A DNA stretch of 64,000 nucleotides from Mucilaginibacter sp. SMC90 (GTDB lineage Bacteria > Bacteroidota > Bacteroidia > Sphingobacteriales > Sphingobacteriaceae), in NCBI RefSeq assembly GCF_022811725.1, contig NZ_CP094527.1:992001-1056000 (forward strand), given 5' to 3'. Positions 15,663 through 24,152 of the stretch are shown piece by piece (the first letter of the stretch is position 1; each line of letters begins with the position of its first letter). Both the position numbers and the translations under genes were made by a program. The notes under the pieces are model-generated. The model saw only the letters and a program-made list of their open reading frames with translations, had not been told where the DNA came from and did no database searches.

Positions 15663-18467
15663 CTAAACCACCATATTCACAATCCGGCCTTTTACCACGA
15701 TCACCTTTTTAGGGGCTTTGCCGTCGAGGTATTTTTGTACATCGGGGCTGGCCAAAACAGCAGCTTCTATTTCTTTTACATCAAGACTTAAGGAGATGCT
15801 CAGGTTCATTTTCATTTTACCGTTGATAGAGATCGGGTAAGCAAACTCATCCTCCACCAAATACTCGGCGTTAAATTTAGGGAATGGTGCATATGATAAA
15901 GTACCATCGGCATTGCCCAGTAACGACCATAGCTCCTCGCAAATATGCGGTGCGTATGATGAAAGGATGATCACCATATCCTGCAATATAGCGCGGTTAT
16001 TACATTTCAGATCTGTTAACTCATTCACAGCGATCATAAAGCTGGAAACTGAAGTGTTAAACGAGAAACGTTCGATATCTTCCTCAACCTTTTTAATGAT
16101 CTTGTGCAGCGATTTCAATTCGGCTTTTGACGGAGCGGCATCACTTACACCAAATTCCCAGGCATCATTATGGAACAACCTCCAGAATTTACGCAGAAAT
16201 TTGAATACACCTTCGATACCATTGGTATTCCATGGCTTGCTCTGCTCCAGCGGGCCTAAGAACATTTCGTACATGCGCAGGGTATCGGCACCGAAACGGG
16301 TTGCTATATCATCAGGGTTAACAACATTGTAGTACCTTTTTGACATTTTTTCAACCTCAACGCCACAAATGTATTTGCCGCCCTCGAGAATAAATTCGGC
16401 GTCGGCAAATTCAGGTCGCCATTGTTTAAACTTCGCAATGTTTAGTACTTCGTTTTCAACAATATTAACATCAACATGTATCGGCGTAGTTTTATGTTCT
16501 TTGATCAACCCGTGCGATACATAGGTGTTGGTGCCACGGCCTTCCTCATCAATCAGCCTGTAAACAAAATTACTGCGGCCCTGGATCATACCCTGGTTGA
16601 TCAGCTTTTTGAATGGCTCTTCCTCAACTACCAGGTCAAGATCTTTCAAAAACTTGTTCCAGAAACGGCTGTACAATAAGTGCCCGGTAGCATGCTCGCT
16701 GCCGCCGATGTACAAGTCAACGTCTTTCCAGTATTCAATAGCCTCGCGGGATGCAAATTCTTTATCGTTTTGTGCATCCATATAACGATACCAGTACCAG
16801 CTTGAACCGGCCCAGCCCGGCATGGTGCTTAGCTCATAAGCCAAACCGCCTTCGTATTTCCAATCCTCGGCACGGCCTAATGGTGGTTCGCCGGTTTCAG
16901 TTGGGAGATATTTATCAATTTCGGGTAGTAATAAAGGTAAATGGCCTTCATTAATTAAATGAGGCAACCCTTCTTTAAAGTAAACCGGCACCGGCTCGCC
17001 CCAGTAACGCTGACGGCCAAAAATGGCATCACGCATCCTGAAGTTAACTTTTGCCTTACCCGCACCAATCTCTTCCAGCTTGGTAACAACAGCAGCGGTT
17101 GCTTCTTTGTAAGCCAGGCCATTTATAAAATCGGAGTTGATGTATTTACCTTCTTTGGTTGGGTCGGCTTCTGTTTCGATGTTTTGAATATCGATGATCG
17201 GTACTATCGGCAAATTAAAATGCTTTGCAAACAGGTAATCGCGCTGATCGCCGGATGGTACAGCCATAACCGCGCCTGTTCCGTATCCTGCCAAAACGTA
17301 ATCAGCAATCCAGATCTGAATTTGCTGACCGTTTAATGGGTTAAGCACATAGCTGCCGGTGAAAGCGCCGGATACAGTTTTGGCATCAGCCATCCTGTCC
17401 AGTTCTGATTTATTTTTGGTTTGGGCGATGTAAGCTTCGATATCTGCCTTTTGCTCGGGGGTAGTAAGTGAAGCCACCAGTTCATGCTCAGGGGCAATTA
17501 CTAAAAAGGTAACACCGAAAATGGTGTCAACACGAGTGGTGAAAACCTCAATAAATTCGGTATCCAAAGCGGCGTTATGACCTGATTTATCTATTGGGAA
17601 TTTAACGCTCGCACCGGTACTTTTGCCTATCCAGTTCCTTTGCATTTCTTTCAAAGGCTCGGGCCAGTCAATAGTATCAAGGCCTTGCAACAACCTTTCG
17701 GCATAGGCGGTGATGCGCATGCTCCATTGGGTCATCTTTTTTTGTTCAACAGGGTAACCGCCACGCTCGCTGAAGCCGTCTTTTACCTCGTCGTTTGCCA
17801 ATACGGTACCGAGGGCCGGGCACCAGTTTACGGTGCTTTCGCGCAGGTAGGTAAGGCGGTATTTTAATAGTTCGGCCTGCTGCTCCTGGTTGCTTAACGC
17901 TTTCCATTCATCGGCAGTAAAACTTGATATTTCATCATCGCTAACGGCATTAATGCCTGCCGAACCTTTGGCCTCAAAATGAGCGACAAGCTTTTCAATT
18001 GATTCGGCCTTGTCGGCATCTTTATTATACCAGCTGTTAAACAGCTGCATGAAGATCCACTGCGTCCATTTGTAATAATCGGGCGAGCTGGTGCGCACCT
18101 CGCGGCTCCAGTCGAAAGAAAAACCGATCTGATCTAACTGACGGCGATAGGTTGCAATATTATCTTCGGTGGTTATGGCAGGGTGCTGACCGGTTTGAAT
18201 AGCGTATTGCTCGGCCGGTAAGCCAAAGCTATCATAACCCATCGGGTGCAGCACGTTGAAACCTTTAAGGCGTTTGTAGCGTGCAAAAATATCAGAAGCG
18301 ATATAGCCCAGCGGGTGCCCAACGTGCAGACCGGCCCCTGATGGGTAAGGGAACATATCCAGCACATAATACTTGGGTTTACTGCTTTTATCTTCGGCTT
18401 TAAAGGTTTGGTTTTGGGCCCAAAACTGTTGCCATTTTTGCTCTATCTCTTTAAATTGGTAGTCCAT
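15663..18467 (-). CDS. leuS: Leucyl-tRNA synthetase
   Basis: The 934-residue class Ia synthetase charges tRNA-Leu. The ATP-site HIGH-type motif appears as [15 protein letters not shown] around residues 42-56, and KMSKR at about residues 705-709. The CP1 editing domain (roughly residues 230-430) has the threonine-rich editing loop ([14 protein letters not shown]) that clears mischarged tRNA. A Met-rich anticodon domain follows and the C-terminal end is complete. Length and architecture are those of bacterial-type LeuRS with the usual insertions. It is a single gene on the minus strand with no operon partner, which is normal for leuS. Confidence 0.98.
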   Translation of the reverse strand: MDYQFKEIEQKWQQFWAQNQTFKAEDKSSKPKYYVLDMFPYPSGAGLHVGHPLGYIASDIFARYKRLKGFNVLHPMGYDSFGLPAEQYAIQTGQHPAITTEDNIATYRRQLDQIGFSFDWSREVRTSSPDYYKWTQWIFMQLFNSWYNKDADKAESIEKLVAHFEAKGSAGINAVSDDEISSFTADEWKALSNQEQQAELLKYRLTYLRESTVNWCPALGTVLANDEVKDGFSERGGYPVEQKKMTQWSMRITAYAERLLQGLDTIDWPEPLKEMQRNWIGKSTGASVKFPIDKSGHNAALDTEFIEVFTTRVDTIFGVTFLVIAPEHELVASLTTPEQKADIEAYIAQTKNKSELDRMADAKTVSGAFTGSYVLNPLNGQQIQIWIADYVLAGYGTGAVMAVPSGDQRDYLFAKHFNLPIVPIIDIQNIETEADPTKEGKYINSDFINGLAYKEATAAVVTKLEEIGAGKAKVNFRMRDAIFGRQRYWGEPVPVYFKEGLPHLINEGHLPLLLPEIDKYLPTETGEPPLGRAEDWKYEGGLAYELSTMPGWAGSSWYWYRYMDAQNDKEFASREAIEYWKDVDLYIGGSEHATGHLLYSRFWNKFLKDLDLVVEEEPFKKLINQGMIQGRSNFVYRLIDEEGRGTNTYVSHGLIKEHKTTPIHVDVNIVENEVLNIAKFKQWRPEFADAEFILEGGKYICGVEVEKMSKRYYNVVNPDDIATRFGADTLRMYEMFLGPLEQSKPWNTNGIEGVFKFLRKFWRLFHNDAWEFGVSDAAPSKAELKSLHKIIKKVEEDIERFSFNTSVSSFMIAVNELTDLKCNNRAILQDMVIILSSYAPHICEELWSLLGNADGTLSYAPFPKFNAEYLVEDEFAYPISINGKMKMNLSISLSLDVKEIEAAVLASPDVQKYLDGKAPKKVIVVKGRIVNMVV

Positions 18468-19129
18468 TTGATTTTTTACGCGTATGAGGTTGCGAAATTA
18501 AGCATTTCCCTATTAGTTTAGTAGTTATTAGTGGATTAGTTAGGGAATTGTATACAAAAGGTGCAATTTTAAAATCCTTTATTGAAAGCTACTGTGTATA
18601 CGGCTCTTTTTAAATTTGTAACTAAAAAAGATATTATTTCGACAAACCAGGGGTGAAATTTGTGCGCCGCAGGTGAGCAGAAAACTTCTGCACGCTGCTT
18701 TTATATGCATAGTTATAGGGATTGATGTAAAAGATTTTTCGCTATCGCTCAAGAGATAGTTTCTCCTAACCACGCCCGCACATTTTCAAACAGGTTCGTT
18801 GAAACGACATTCGGTTTTATTTATGGATATTCATTGACAAGATGTGTAAACACGCCCTTCTTTCAAGAGGGGAATTGCACTTGCCCCGCTTTTAGTTCCT
18901 TAAGTTGACAGCGTTGCTCCCAAGAAGGAAAATAGCATAATCTAAGTTTTCTCAACACCCGCCACTATAACAAAGTCAATAGGAGCTTTTAATCTTGGCT
19001 AACCTTTTGCATGCCTGGCCCGTACAAATGGACACGAATAACATTATAACCATCTACCGTTAAAAACTTCAAAACTTCTTTAATTATTTGATAACAAGTT
19101 AAATTTGCGGGCGATTTAAAATCCTAAAC
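18468..19129. other. 662-bp gene-free stretch
   Basis: This holds the divergent leuS and lipoprotein promoters. A partial copy of the C-rich dispersed repeat (CTTTCAAGAGGGGAATTGCA) lies around 18860-18880. Short open frames here have no start context, signal peptide or family pattern. A -7-like box TAAATTTG occurs at 19100-19107, before the lipoprotein gene. I see no tRNA or recognisable small RNA. Confidence 0.5.
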
Positions 19130-19927
19130 ATGAAACACAATTACAAAATTATAGCATTGCTGCTTACCGGCATTGCTGCCATTTACACCTCTTGCCATAA
19201 ACTTGATATGGCACCTAATAAAAGTACGGTAAGTAAAAAAGATGCGAGCGTACAGATAGCACAAAGCCTTGTTGGTATTTTTAACCCCGAAAACGGAGGG
19301 TTTGATTTTAAGAATGGTTTAAGTATGCCAACCGATCTTTCGCTGAACAAAAAAGGTAAAATCAAAGTTCAATCAGTTGATCCTAAACCGGAGTGCGGCG
19401 CTAAAAAAGATACTACGATATCGTTAAATTTAGATCAAAGCGATACTTCCAAACTTGATATTTGGGCTAAGGTTAAGTATGAGCTTACCTGTACCAATGG
19501 CATACCTTCGGGCGTTACGGCTAATGATAGCTTAAACATGACCATGGTAGGCGGCGATTTTTCAATGATTTTAAAGATGGGCGAAAACCTGACTTTAAGA
19601 AGCCTTAATCCGGGTGTTGAACATGCTAAATATTCATTTGATGGCCCTGTAAACTATTATGCTAAAGTTGGTTACACTAAACCTACCGCAGACCAGCCAA
19701 ACGTTGAGGGTACTTTTAATTATAATTTTAAATCAATTGTAGTTGACCCAACAAAGGATCCGGATTTTATTTTAAGCGGAGGAGCTACTTTTTCGAGTAA
19801 AGGAAGTATCGGAAAAAACACCTGGAACTATAAAGGAACAATTATGTTTTTAGGTGGTCACAAAGCTAAGATCACTATTGATGGCACTGCTTATACTGCC
19901 GATTTGATGACCGGCGAGGTAAATTAG
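19130..19927 (+). CDS. Lipoprotein of unknown function, tandem paralogue 1
   Basis: Encodes 265 residues with a lipoprotein signal (KIIALLLTGIAAIYTSC, lipidated Cys at residue 22). The mature protein is mostly beta-strand-like with two cysteines (C73 and C120 by rough count). Near the C terminus it has TWNYKGTIMFLGGHKAKITI, followed by a short strand and DLMTGEVN. The next gene has the same C-terminal pattern (GWDYSGTIVFLGNHKAKLTF, DLITGTS), so the two are paralogues. I cannot assign a family. It is probably an outer-membrane-anchored periplasmic or surface protein. A TAAATTTG -7 box lies 22 bp upstream and a strong terminator follows, so it is monocistronic. Confidence 0.75.
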   Translation: MKHNYKIIALLLTGIAAIYTSCHKLDMAPNKSTVSKKDASVQIAQSLVGIFNPENGGFDFKNGLSMPTDLSLNKKGKIKVQSVDPKPECGAKKDTTISLNLDQSDTSKLDIWAKVKYELTCTNGIPSGVTANDSLNMTMVGGDFSMILKMGENLTLRSLNPGVEHAKYSFDGPVNYYAKVGYTKPTADQPNVEGTFNYNFKSIVVDPTKDPDFILSGGATFSSKGSIGKNTWNYKGTIMFLGGHKAKITIDGTAYTADLMTGEVN

Positions 19928-19942
19928 TCCGAATTTTTTTTA

Positions 19943-19980
19943 AAAAAGCCCTGCTCCATAACCCGGACGCAGGGCTTTTT
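19943..19980 (+). terminator. Terminator after lipoprotein paralogue 1
   Basis: The 12-bp stem AAAAAGCCCTGC/GCAGGGCTTTTT around a 14-nt loop, ending in T residues, is 15 bp after the stop codon. Confidence 0.85.
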
Positions 19981-20242
19981 ACGTTTTGAATTTTTAATAA
20001 TCAACGTTTTGTGCCGGGGAATATTTTCTACAAATATTTCTCGAAATGGGGAAAGTCTGCGGTGGAGATATCTTGTTTTGTATTCCTATCAGGAATATAA
20101 ATTGATGAATGTGTTTATTTGAAATAAAAAAATCTATCAAAATCACAGATCAGGTTTTTTTTTGCGAATTATTTCACCAGTGGTATGCTTGTTGCCAAGT
20201 ATCATAAAAAGAGATCTAAACTTTAATCTGATAACCACGTTT

Positions 20243-21022
20243 ATGAAACTAAATCTACGCAGTATATTACCTTTATTAGCAGGTGTAGCTGTTCTTTACT
20301 CGGCCTGTACAAAAACAGGGGTCAATTCAAAATCCGATTCATCAACTACAAAAGTAAGCGATAATGTAGCAAGCTCTGCAATTGCAGATAACCTTGCAAA
20401 ATCATTAGCGGGTTCATTTGGCGGCGCCAGCGTTAACGACGGTGTTACCCCATCAACTAATGCTACATCATCAAAGCTTAAAGTACAAAGCACTTACAGC
20501 TGCGGTTTTTATGTTGATACCAGCCTGAACGTTGTGTTTAACCAGGGCGATACCCTGAAAGCAACCAAAACTGGCGGTACTAAATACTACTTTGTGTGCG
20601 ATGGCAATAAAACTGTTGGTTATGATTCGGTTGATTCGTTAAACACTGTGGGCAGTGGTCCGGGTTATTCATTTGTTTACAACATTGTGCAGAAGTATAA
20701 AGTTAGGGGCCTTAATACCAATAACTCCAACTTTTCAATTGACGGCCCAATGAAAGCCTACATCGATAACGAGTATACTAAATATAAAACTTTTAGCAGG
20801 GTGCACAACACTTATGTGTTTGCTAACCTTTACGTACACGGCGATGATAACTTTGATATCACCAGCGGTACTGCTACTTTCCGTTCGGAAGGCAAAACAA
20901 ACGGCGGTGGCTGGGATTACAGCGGTACCATTGTTTTCCTGGGTAACCATAAAGCTAAATTGACTTTCCTTAACAAGATATTTTTAATTGACCTGATAAC
21001 CGGTACATCAACACCGGCCTAA
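20243..21022 (+). CDS. Lipoprotein of unknown function, tandem paralogue 2
   Basis: I use the ATG at 20243. It gives 259 residues and a clean lipoprotein signal (LRSILPLLAGVAVLYSAC, Cys at residue 22). A TTG at 20162 would add 27 residues and bury the signal. After the signal there is a Ser/Thr/Asn-rich linker, then a domain that shares its ending with the upstream paralogue (WDYSGTIVFLGNHKAKLTF, DLITGTSTPA). The order of strands and the central GP-x-KAYIDNEYTKY versus GP-x-NYYAKVGYTK also match. The function is unknown. It has its own terminator, so the pair is a tandem duplication with separate transcription. Confidence 0.75.
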   Translation: MKLNLRSILPLLAGVAVLYSACTKTGVNSKSDSSTTKVSDNVASSAIADNLAKSLAGSFGGASVNDGVTPSTNATSSKLKVQSTYSCGFYVDTSLNVVFNQGDTLKATKTGGTKYYFVCDGNKTVGYDSVDSLNTVGSGPGYSFVYNIVQKYKVRGLNTNNSNFSIDGPMKAYIDNEYTKYKTFSRVHNTYVFANLYVHGDDNFDITSGTATFRSEGKTNGGGWDYSGTIVFLGNHKAKLTFLNKIFLIDLITGTSTPA

Positions 21023-21048
21023 TCACAATCTTTCAATCAACAAATCAT

Positions 21049-21080
21049 GCCCTGTGCCGGTTTCCGGTACGGGGCTTTTT
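21049..21080 (+). terminator. Terminator after lipoprotein paralogue 2
   Basis: The stem GCCCTGTGCCGG/CCGGTACGGGGC with a TTT loop, followed by six or seven T residues. One mismatch lies in the stem. Confidence 0.85.
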
Positions 21081-21162
21081 TGTGCGTCCATAATAACTTA
21101 CTATATTGTGGACAAAAGCTTTGTTCTTTTTAGAGCATAGCCATCAATTTAAACATGAAATA

Positions 21163-21290
21163 GGTCCCCTTTTGAGAGGGGGCGCGCAGGAAAGGAGCGA
21201 TAGCAGGGGTGTGTTTATGCGATTAACTTAGCAAAGCAGAAACACAACCCTCTCTCAAGGGGGGAATCGCACTGTCCCACGCTTTTCATG
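21163..21290. repeat. C/G-rich dispersed repeat copy upstream of the symporter
   Basis: Arms GGTCCCCTTTTGAGAGGGGG and CCCTCTCTCAAGGGGGGAAT flank a middle with GCGATAGCAGGGGTGTG and CAGAAACACAACC. It is the same family as 9211-9450 and 41197-41313. It lies 50-175 bp before the symporter start, so the symporter promoter must be within or after it. Confidence 0.7.
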
Positions 21291-21339
21291 GTTTTTAAAT
21301 TAGACGGCGATGGTCTGATTAAGGGCATCTATCAAAACC

Positions 21340-22566
21340 ATGAAACGCCTCTTATCAAACCTAACTTTCCAGGTACTTATTGCTATTGCCCTTGGGGTAG
21401 TGGCAGGCTTATACGTTAAAGGATTTGCCCCCACTGCCGAGCTCATCAGCAAAACATTCATCAGCCTGATCACCATGCTGATTGCACCTATCATATTTTT
21501 AACTATTGTGCTGGGCATTGCCGGCATGAGCGATATGAAAAAGGTGGGCAGGGTAGGCGGTAAGGCTTTACTGTATTTTGAGATCGTTACCACATTTGCG
21601 CTTATCATTGGCGTTACTGTGGCCAATATCATTAAGCCTGGTGCCGGCTTTGAAAACCATGCCGCAAAAATGGACACTACTAAGCTGGCCGTTTACGAGA
21701 AAGCCGCGGCCGAAATGCACTGGGGCGATTTCATTGCTCATATTGTTCCATCAAATGTGTTTAAAGCTTTTGCCGAAGGCGATATTTTGCAGATCCTGTT
21801 TTTTGCCATACTGTTTGGTTTTGGATTGAGCCGGATGGGTAAAAGCGGTGAAGCTGTTATCGTGCTGTTTGATAAGCTTTCGAAAGTGTTTTTTAACATC
21901 ATGAAGATAGTGATGAAGGTTGCGCCGATAGGGGCGTTTGCCGGTATGGCTTTTACGGTGAGCAAATATGGCATCCAAACATTAAAGCCGCTGGCCCTGC
22001 TCATGGGCTCGGTTTACCTGACTATGTTCCTGTTCATATTTGTGGTATTGAACATCATTTGCAGGCTGTTCAAATTCAGTCTTTGGGAGTACCTGAAGTA
22101 TATCAGGCAGGAGATATTGATTGTGCTGGGTACCTCATCGTCCGAATCGGCATTGCCGGCCATGATGGAGAAGATGGAAAAGTTTGGCTGTTCCAAATCG
22201 GTAGTAGGTTTAGTGATCCCTACAGGCTATTCCTTTAATTTGGATGGCACCACGATCTATCTTTCCATGTGCGTGATATTCTTGGCGCAGGTGTTTAATA
22301 TTCCGCTTTCGCTGGGGCAGGAGCTAACTATTATCGGTATATTGATGATCACCTCAAAAGGAGCGGCGGGCGTTACAGGCAGTGGTTTTATTGTGCTTAC
22401 CAGTACGCTCACTGCCATTAAAATTATCCCGGTTGAAGGTTTGGCGATATTAATAGGTGTTGACAGGTTTATGTCGGAAGCACGGGCTATAACCAATGTG
22501 ATAGGTAATGGTGTGGCAACAATTGTGATAGCGAAGAGTGAGGGGGAGTTTAGGCCACAGGAATGA
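21340..22566 (+). CDS. Dicarboxylate/amino acid:cation symporter (DAACS/DctA-GltP family)
   Basis: A 408-residue inner-membrane protein with the DAACS fold of eight membrane helices and two re-entrant loops. The serine-rich hairpin loop reads GTSSSESALPAMMEKM. The TM7 cation motif reads GYSFNLDGTTIYLSM, where most relatives have NMDGT. The HP2/TM8 region includes SKGAAGVTGSGFIVL and the substrate-binding DRFMSEARAITNVIGN. The Arg in the last motif is shared by C4-dicarboxylate and acidic amino acid carriers. Uptake of succinate, fumarate, malate, aspartate or glutamate is therefore expected; the exact substrate is uncertain. It is a single gene between repeat elements. Confidence 0.92.
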   Translation: MKRLLSNLTFQVLIAIALGVVAGLYVKGFAPTAELISKTFISLITMLIAPIIFLTIVLGIAGMSDMKKVGRVGGKALLYFEIVTTFALIIGVTVANIIKPGAGFENHAAKMDTTKLAVYEKAAAEMHWGDFIAHIVPSNVFKAFAEGDILQILFFAILFGFGLSRMGKSGEAVIVLFDKLSKVFFNIMKIVMKVAPIGAFAGMAFTVSKYGIQTLKPLALLMGSVYLTMFLFIFVVLNIICRLFKFSLWEYLKYIRQEILIVLGTSSSESALPAMMEKMEKFGCSKSVVGLVIPTGYSFNLDGTTIYLSMCVIFLAQVFNIPLSLGQELTIIGILMITSKGAAGVTGSGFIVLTSTLTAIKIIPVEGLAILIGVDRFMSEARAITNVIGNGVATIVIAKSEGEFRPQE

Positions 22567-22569
22567 TTG

Positions 22570-22596
22570 CGGATTTGGGATGTTCGATTTCGGATT
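22570..22596. repeat. Dispersed 25-bp intergenic repeat, copy 3
   Basis: A near copy of the unit at 4401-4425 (CGGATTTGGGATGTTCGATT and onward), starting four bases after the symporter stop codon. It is non-coding. Confidence 0.65.
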
Positions 22597-22761
22597 TTTT
22601 ATTGGAATTACACAGATTGATTTTTGATTTCACCGATTTTGTCAGTTCAGGCAGTAACCATCTTTGCGCCTTAGCGCCTTTGCGTGACACAACCGAATAT
22701 TATACCCCAACCCTTTAAAAGTCACTTTTATGTTAACATATAAATTTAGATTACAATAGGG

Positions 22762-22791
22762 TTTGACATTCGGGCAAAAACTTTAGCTTTG
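22762..22791 (+). promoter_or_regulatory. Bacteroidota-type promoter of sucD
   Basis: A TTTG (-33) at 22762-22765 and TAGCTTTG (-7) at 22784-22791 are 18 nt apart. They fit the TTTG/TAnnTTTG consensus used by the Bacteroidota primary sigma factor. The sucD ATG follows 22 bp after the -7 box, leaving a short leader. This is the best promoter match in the window. Confidence 0.75.
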
Positions 22792-22813
22792 CCGTACTAA
22801 AACGAAAAAACCA

Positions 22814-23692
22814 ATGAGTGTACTCGTAAATAAAGATTCAAAAGTTATTGTACAAGGTTTCACCGGTAAAGAGGGTTCATACCATGCCGAGCAAATGATT
22901 GCTTATGGCACTCAGTTAGTTGGTGGTGTTACACCAGGTAAAGGTGGCCAAAGCCATTTAGACAGGCCGGTTTTTAACACGGTTAAAGATGCCGTAGTTG
23001 CAACGGGTGCTGATGTATCCATCATTTTTGTACCTCCTGCTTTTGGTGCAGATGCCATTATGGAAGCCGCTGAAGCTGGCATTAAGGTTATTGTTTGTAT
23101 CACCGAAGGTATCCCTACAAAGGATATGATTGCGGTTAAAGAATATCTTACCGATAAGGATGCACGCCTGATTGGTCCAAACTGCCCTGGTATCATCACT
23201 GCCGATGAAAGCAAAATTGGTATCATGCCAGGCTTTATCTTCAAAAAAGGTAACGTTGGTGTGGTTTCAAAATCAGGTACTTTAACTTACGAAGCGGTTG
23301 ACCAGGTTGTTAAAGCCGGTTTGGGTATTACTACAGCTATCGGTATCGGTGGCGACCCAATTATTGGTACACCAACCAAAGAAGCTGTTGAATTATTAAT
23401 GAACGATCCGGATACTCATGGTATCATCATGATTGGCGAAATTGGCGGAAATATGGAAGCTGATGCTGCCCGCTGGATCAAAGCAAACGGTACTAAGCCG
23501 GTTGTAGGTTTCATTGCAGGTCAAACAGCGCCTCCGGGCCGCCGTATGGGCCACGCAGGTGCTATTGTTGGCGGTGCCGATGATACTGCTGCTGCTAAAA
23601 TGAAGATCATGGCCGAGTGCGGCATCCGCGTGGTTGAATCACCAGCTGAAATTGGTGCTGCCATGGCCGAAGAATTGGCTAAGTTAGCGTAA
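22814..23692 (+). CDS. sucD: Succinyl-CoA synthetase (succinate-CoA ligase) alpha subunit
   Basis: The 292-residue protein is the standard length for SucD. The N-terminal CoA-binding Rossmann domain carries [15 protein letters not shown] and VTPGKGGQ. Next come [10 protein letters not shown] and the ligase domain, with the phosphorylated His247 in [13 protein letters not shown]. It works with SucC in the TCA cycle, making ATP or GTP from succinyl-CoA in the cytosol. sucC is not adjacent and does not occur in the window. The unlinked arrangement is unusual compared with sucCD operons of Proteobacteria but is common in this phylum to my knowledge. A promoter and a terminator bracket the gene. 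Confidence 0.96.
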   Translation: MSVLVNKDSKVIVQGFTGKEGSYHAEQMIAYGTQLVGGVTPGKGGQSHLDRPVFNTVKDAVVATGADVSIIFVPPAFGADAIMEAAEAGIKVIVCITEGIPTKDMIAVKEYLTDKDARLIGPNCPGIITADESKIGIMPGFIFKKGNVGVVSKSGTLTYEAVDQVVKAGLGITTAIGIGGDPIIGTPTKEAVELLMNDPDTHGIIMIGEIGGNMEADAARWIKANGTKPVVGFIAGQTAPPGRRMGHAGAIVGGADDTAAAKMKIMAECGIRVVESPAEIGAAMAEELAKLA

Positions 23693-23739
23693 TGCTGAAG
23701 GCTGAAAGCCGAAGGCAAAAAGCTTTTATAATATTTAAG

Positions 23740-23769
23740 AATCCCGGTCAGGTTTGGCCGGGATTTTTT
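23740..23769 (+). terminator. Terminator after sucD
   Basis: The stem AATCCCGG/CCGGGATT, with extra TCA/TGG pairing at the base of a short loop, runs into six T residues. It follows a short GCTGAAGGCTGAAAGCCGAA repeat at the end of the gene. Confidence 0.8.
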
Positions 23770-23797
23770 ATTTAACGTATAATAAAATCATGTGGAC

Positions 23798-23907
23798 TTG
23801 CGCTCGTTTGTAACGAGTGCTAAATATGGTTTGGCGATTGTATCGCCTGTTGCGTTATAAACGCAAACCCAGGTTACGCACTCGTTGCAAACGAGCGCGA
23901 GTATAGA
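23798..23907. repeat. Palindromic element with internal stems
   Basis: Outer arms CTTGCGCTCGTTTGTAACGA and CTCGTTGCAAACGAGCGCGA enclose a second small palindrome (GGCGATTGTATCGCC, TTGCGTTATAAACGCAA). It is one copy of a distinct non-coding family between sucD and the next element. Confidence 0.7.
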
Positions 23908-23922
23908 ATAAAATAAAAAAAT

Positions 23923-24038
23923 ATGTCATTGCGAGCGCAGCGCGGCAATCTCGTAGCGAATGCATGTCCGCCCTGTATAGCTACGGGATTGCCACGTCGC
24001 CCAAGTGCTTTTGCCCATGCAGCTCCTCGCAATGACAT
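23923..24038. repeat. GTCATTGCGAG family element, longer variant
   Basis: Arms ATGTCATTGCGAGCGCAGCG and GCTCCTCGCAATGACAT surround a middle with GCGGCAATCTCGTAG and CTACGGGATTGCCACGTCG. The same long variant forms the core of the composite elements at 36948-37064 and 58171-58267. Short variants occur at 11080, 33906, 37303, 49428 and 55656. Confidence 0.85.
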
Positions 24039-24152
24039 ATTTTAAAAATAGCTTCGTCGTCAGCATCTTCCAGACACCAACGATTATAAATGGCTGCGAG
24101 TTTCATAGCCTTAAGCTTTCGGCTTTCAGCCTTTTGCTTTAAGCTAACAACA

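Noticed and set aside
18579..18773. 64-codon minus-strand frame in the leuS-lipoprotein spacer
   Set aside because: No promoter, no recognisable domain, and it runs out into random sequence; nothing supports a gene.
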